Source of the DNA: Pseudomonas koreensis
Lineage (GTDB): Bacteria > Pseudomonadota > Gammaproteobacteria > Pseudomonadales > Pseudomonadaceae
DNA length: 64,000 bases
Direction of reading: 5' to 3'
Assembly: GCF_024169245.1 (NCBI RefSeq)
Contig: NZ_JALJWP010000001.1
Location: forward strand, 2,667,501 to 2,731,500
The position numbers were made by a program, and so were the translations under genes. Shown here piece by piece: positions 64,000 through 64,000 of this stretch. Under the pieces are notes generated by a model, which searched no databases, was not told where the DNA came from, and worked only from the letters and a program-made list of their open reading frames with translations. Each line of letters begins with the position of its first letter. Positions within the stretch are counted from its first letter, which is position 1.

Positions 64000-64000
64000 T

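Overview
The window looks like a chromosome segment of a fluorescent Pseudomonas (P. fluorescens group, species not resolved). The signs are high-GC housekeeping genes, many intergenic REP pairs built on GAGCCTGCTCGCGA or GATCGCAGCCTTCGGCAGCTCC, and a complete pca (protocatechuate) cluster. No rRNA, tRNA or CRISPR array was recognised.

Left flank (1-5084): 3' end of a clan GH-A glycoside hydrolase, a beta-lactamase-fold esterase, an OmpA-type lipoprotein with a Lys/Ala/Pro-rich tail, pdxH, and a glycine-zipper lipoprotein.

Integrated element (about 5085-18326): a more AT-rich accessory block bounded by an exact 14-bp direct repeat (GGTCGGGGTTTTTC). A large serine recombinase starts 1 nt inside the left copy. 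Cargo includes phage-like unknown genes, a controller-type XRE regulator with a palindromic operator, a 43-aa phage-spike-tip remnant, an FRG-domain protein next to a small Cas2-like-fold protein, a second serine resolvase, a three-gene overlapping operon (unknown protein / membrane protein / protein with an RxxxxH HEPN-like motif), two paralogous 71-aa proteins, a second Cas2-like protein with a small partner, and a frameshifted two-TM protein. The overlapping operon at 13038-15171 is the best candidate here for an undescribed (probably defence) system.

Bacteriocin module (18347-20370): a short S-type pyocin with a colicin E3-like 16S rRNase domain, an Im3-like immunity protein, and two copies of a second small family. 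Its toxin domain and immunity genes look compositionally distinct from the carrier domain.

Core region (20511-51041): nhaA, a PLP-dependent cysteine-synthase-family enzyme, an FAD-dependent dehydrogenase, a divergent SDR/LysR pair, a bufferin operon (DUF2282 precursor, MNIO enzyme, DUF2063 partner, DoxX), the liv/bra branched-chain amino-acid ABC transporter, a chromosomal tubulin/FtsZ-like protein of 732 aa, a MHYT-GGDEF-EAL protein, a Spinster-like MFS transporter, rapA, small proteins including a probable CcoM under an ANR-like box, a long imperfect inverted repeat, and pitA.

pca cluster (51560-64000): pcaR, transporter pcaK, pcaIJF, pcaHG, pcaT, pcaB, pcaD, pcaC and an OprD-family porin that runs off the end. 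Together they import 4-hydroxybenzoate/protocatechuate and dicarboxylates and convert protocatechuate to succinyl-CoA and acetyl-CoA. PcaR-like palindromes lie before pcaR, before pcaK and before pcaI.
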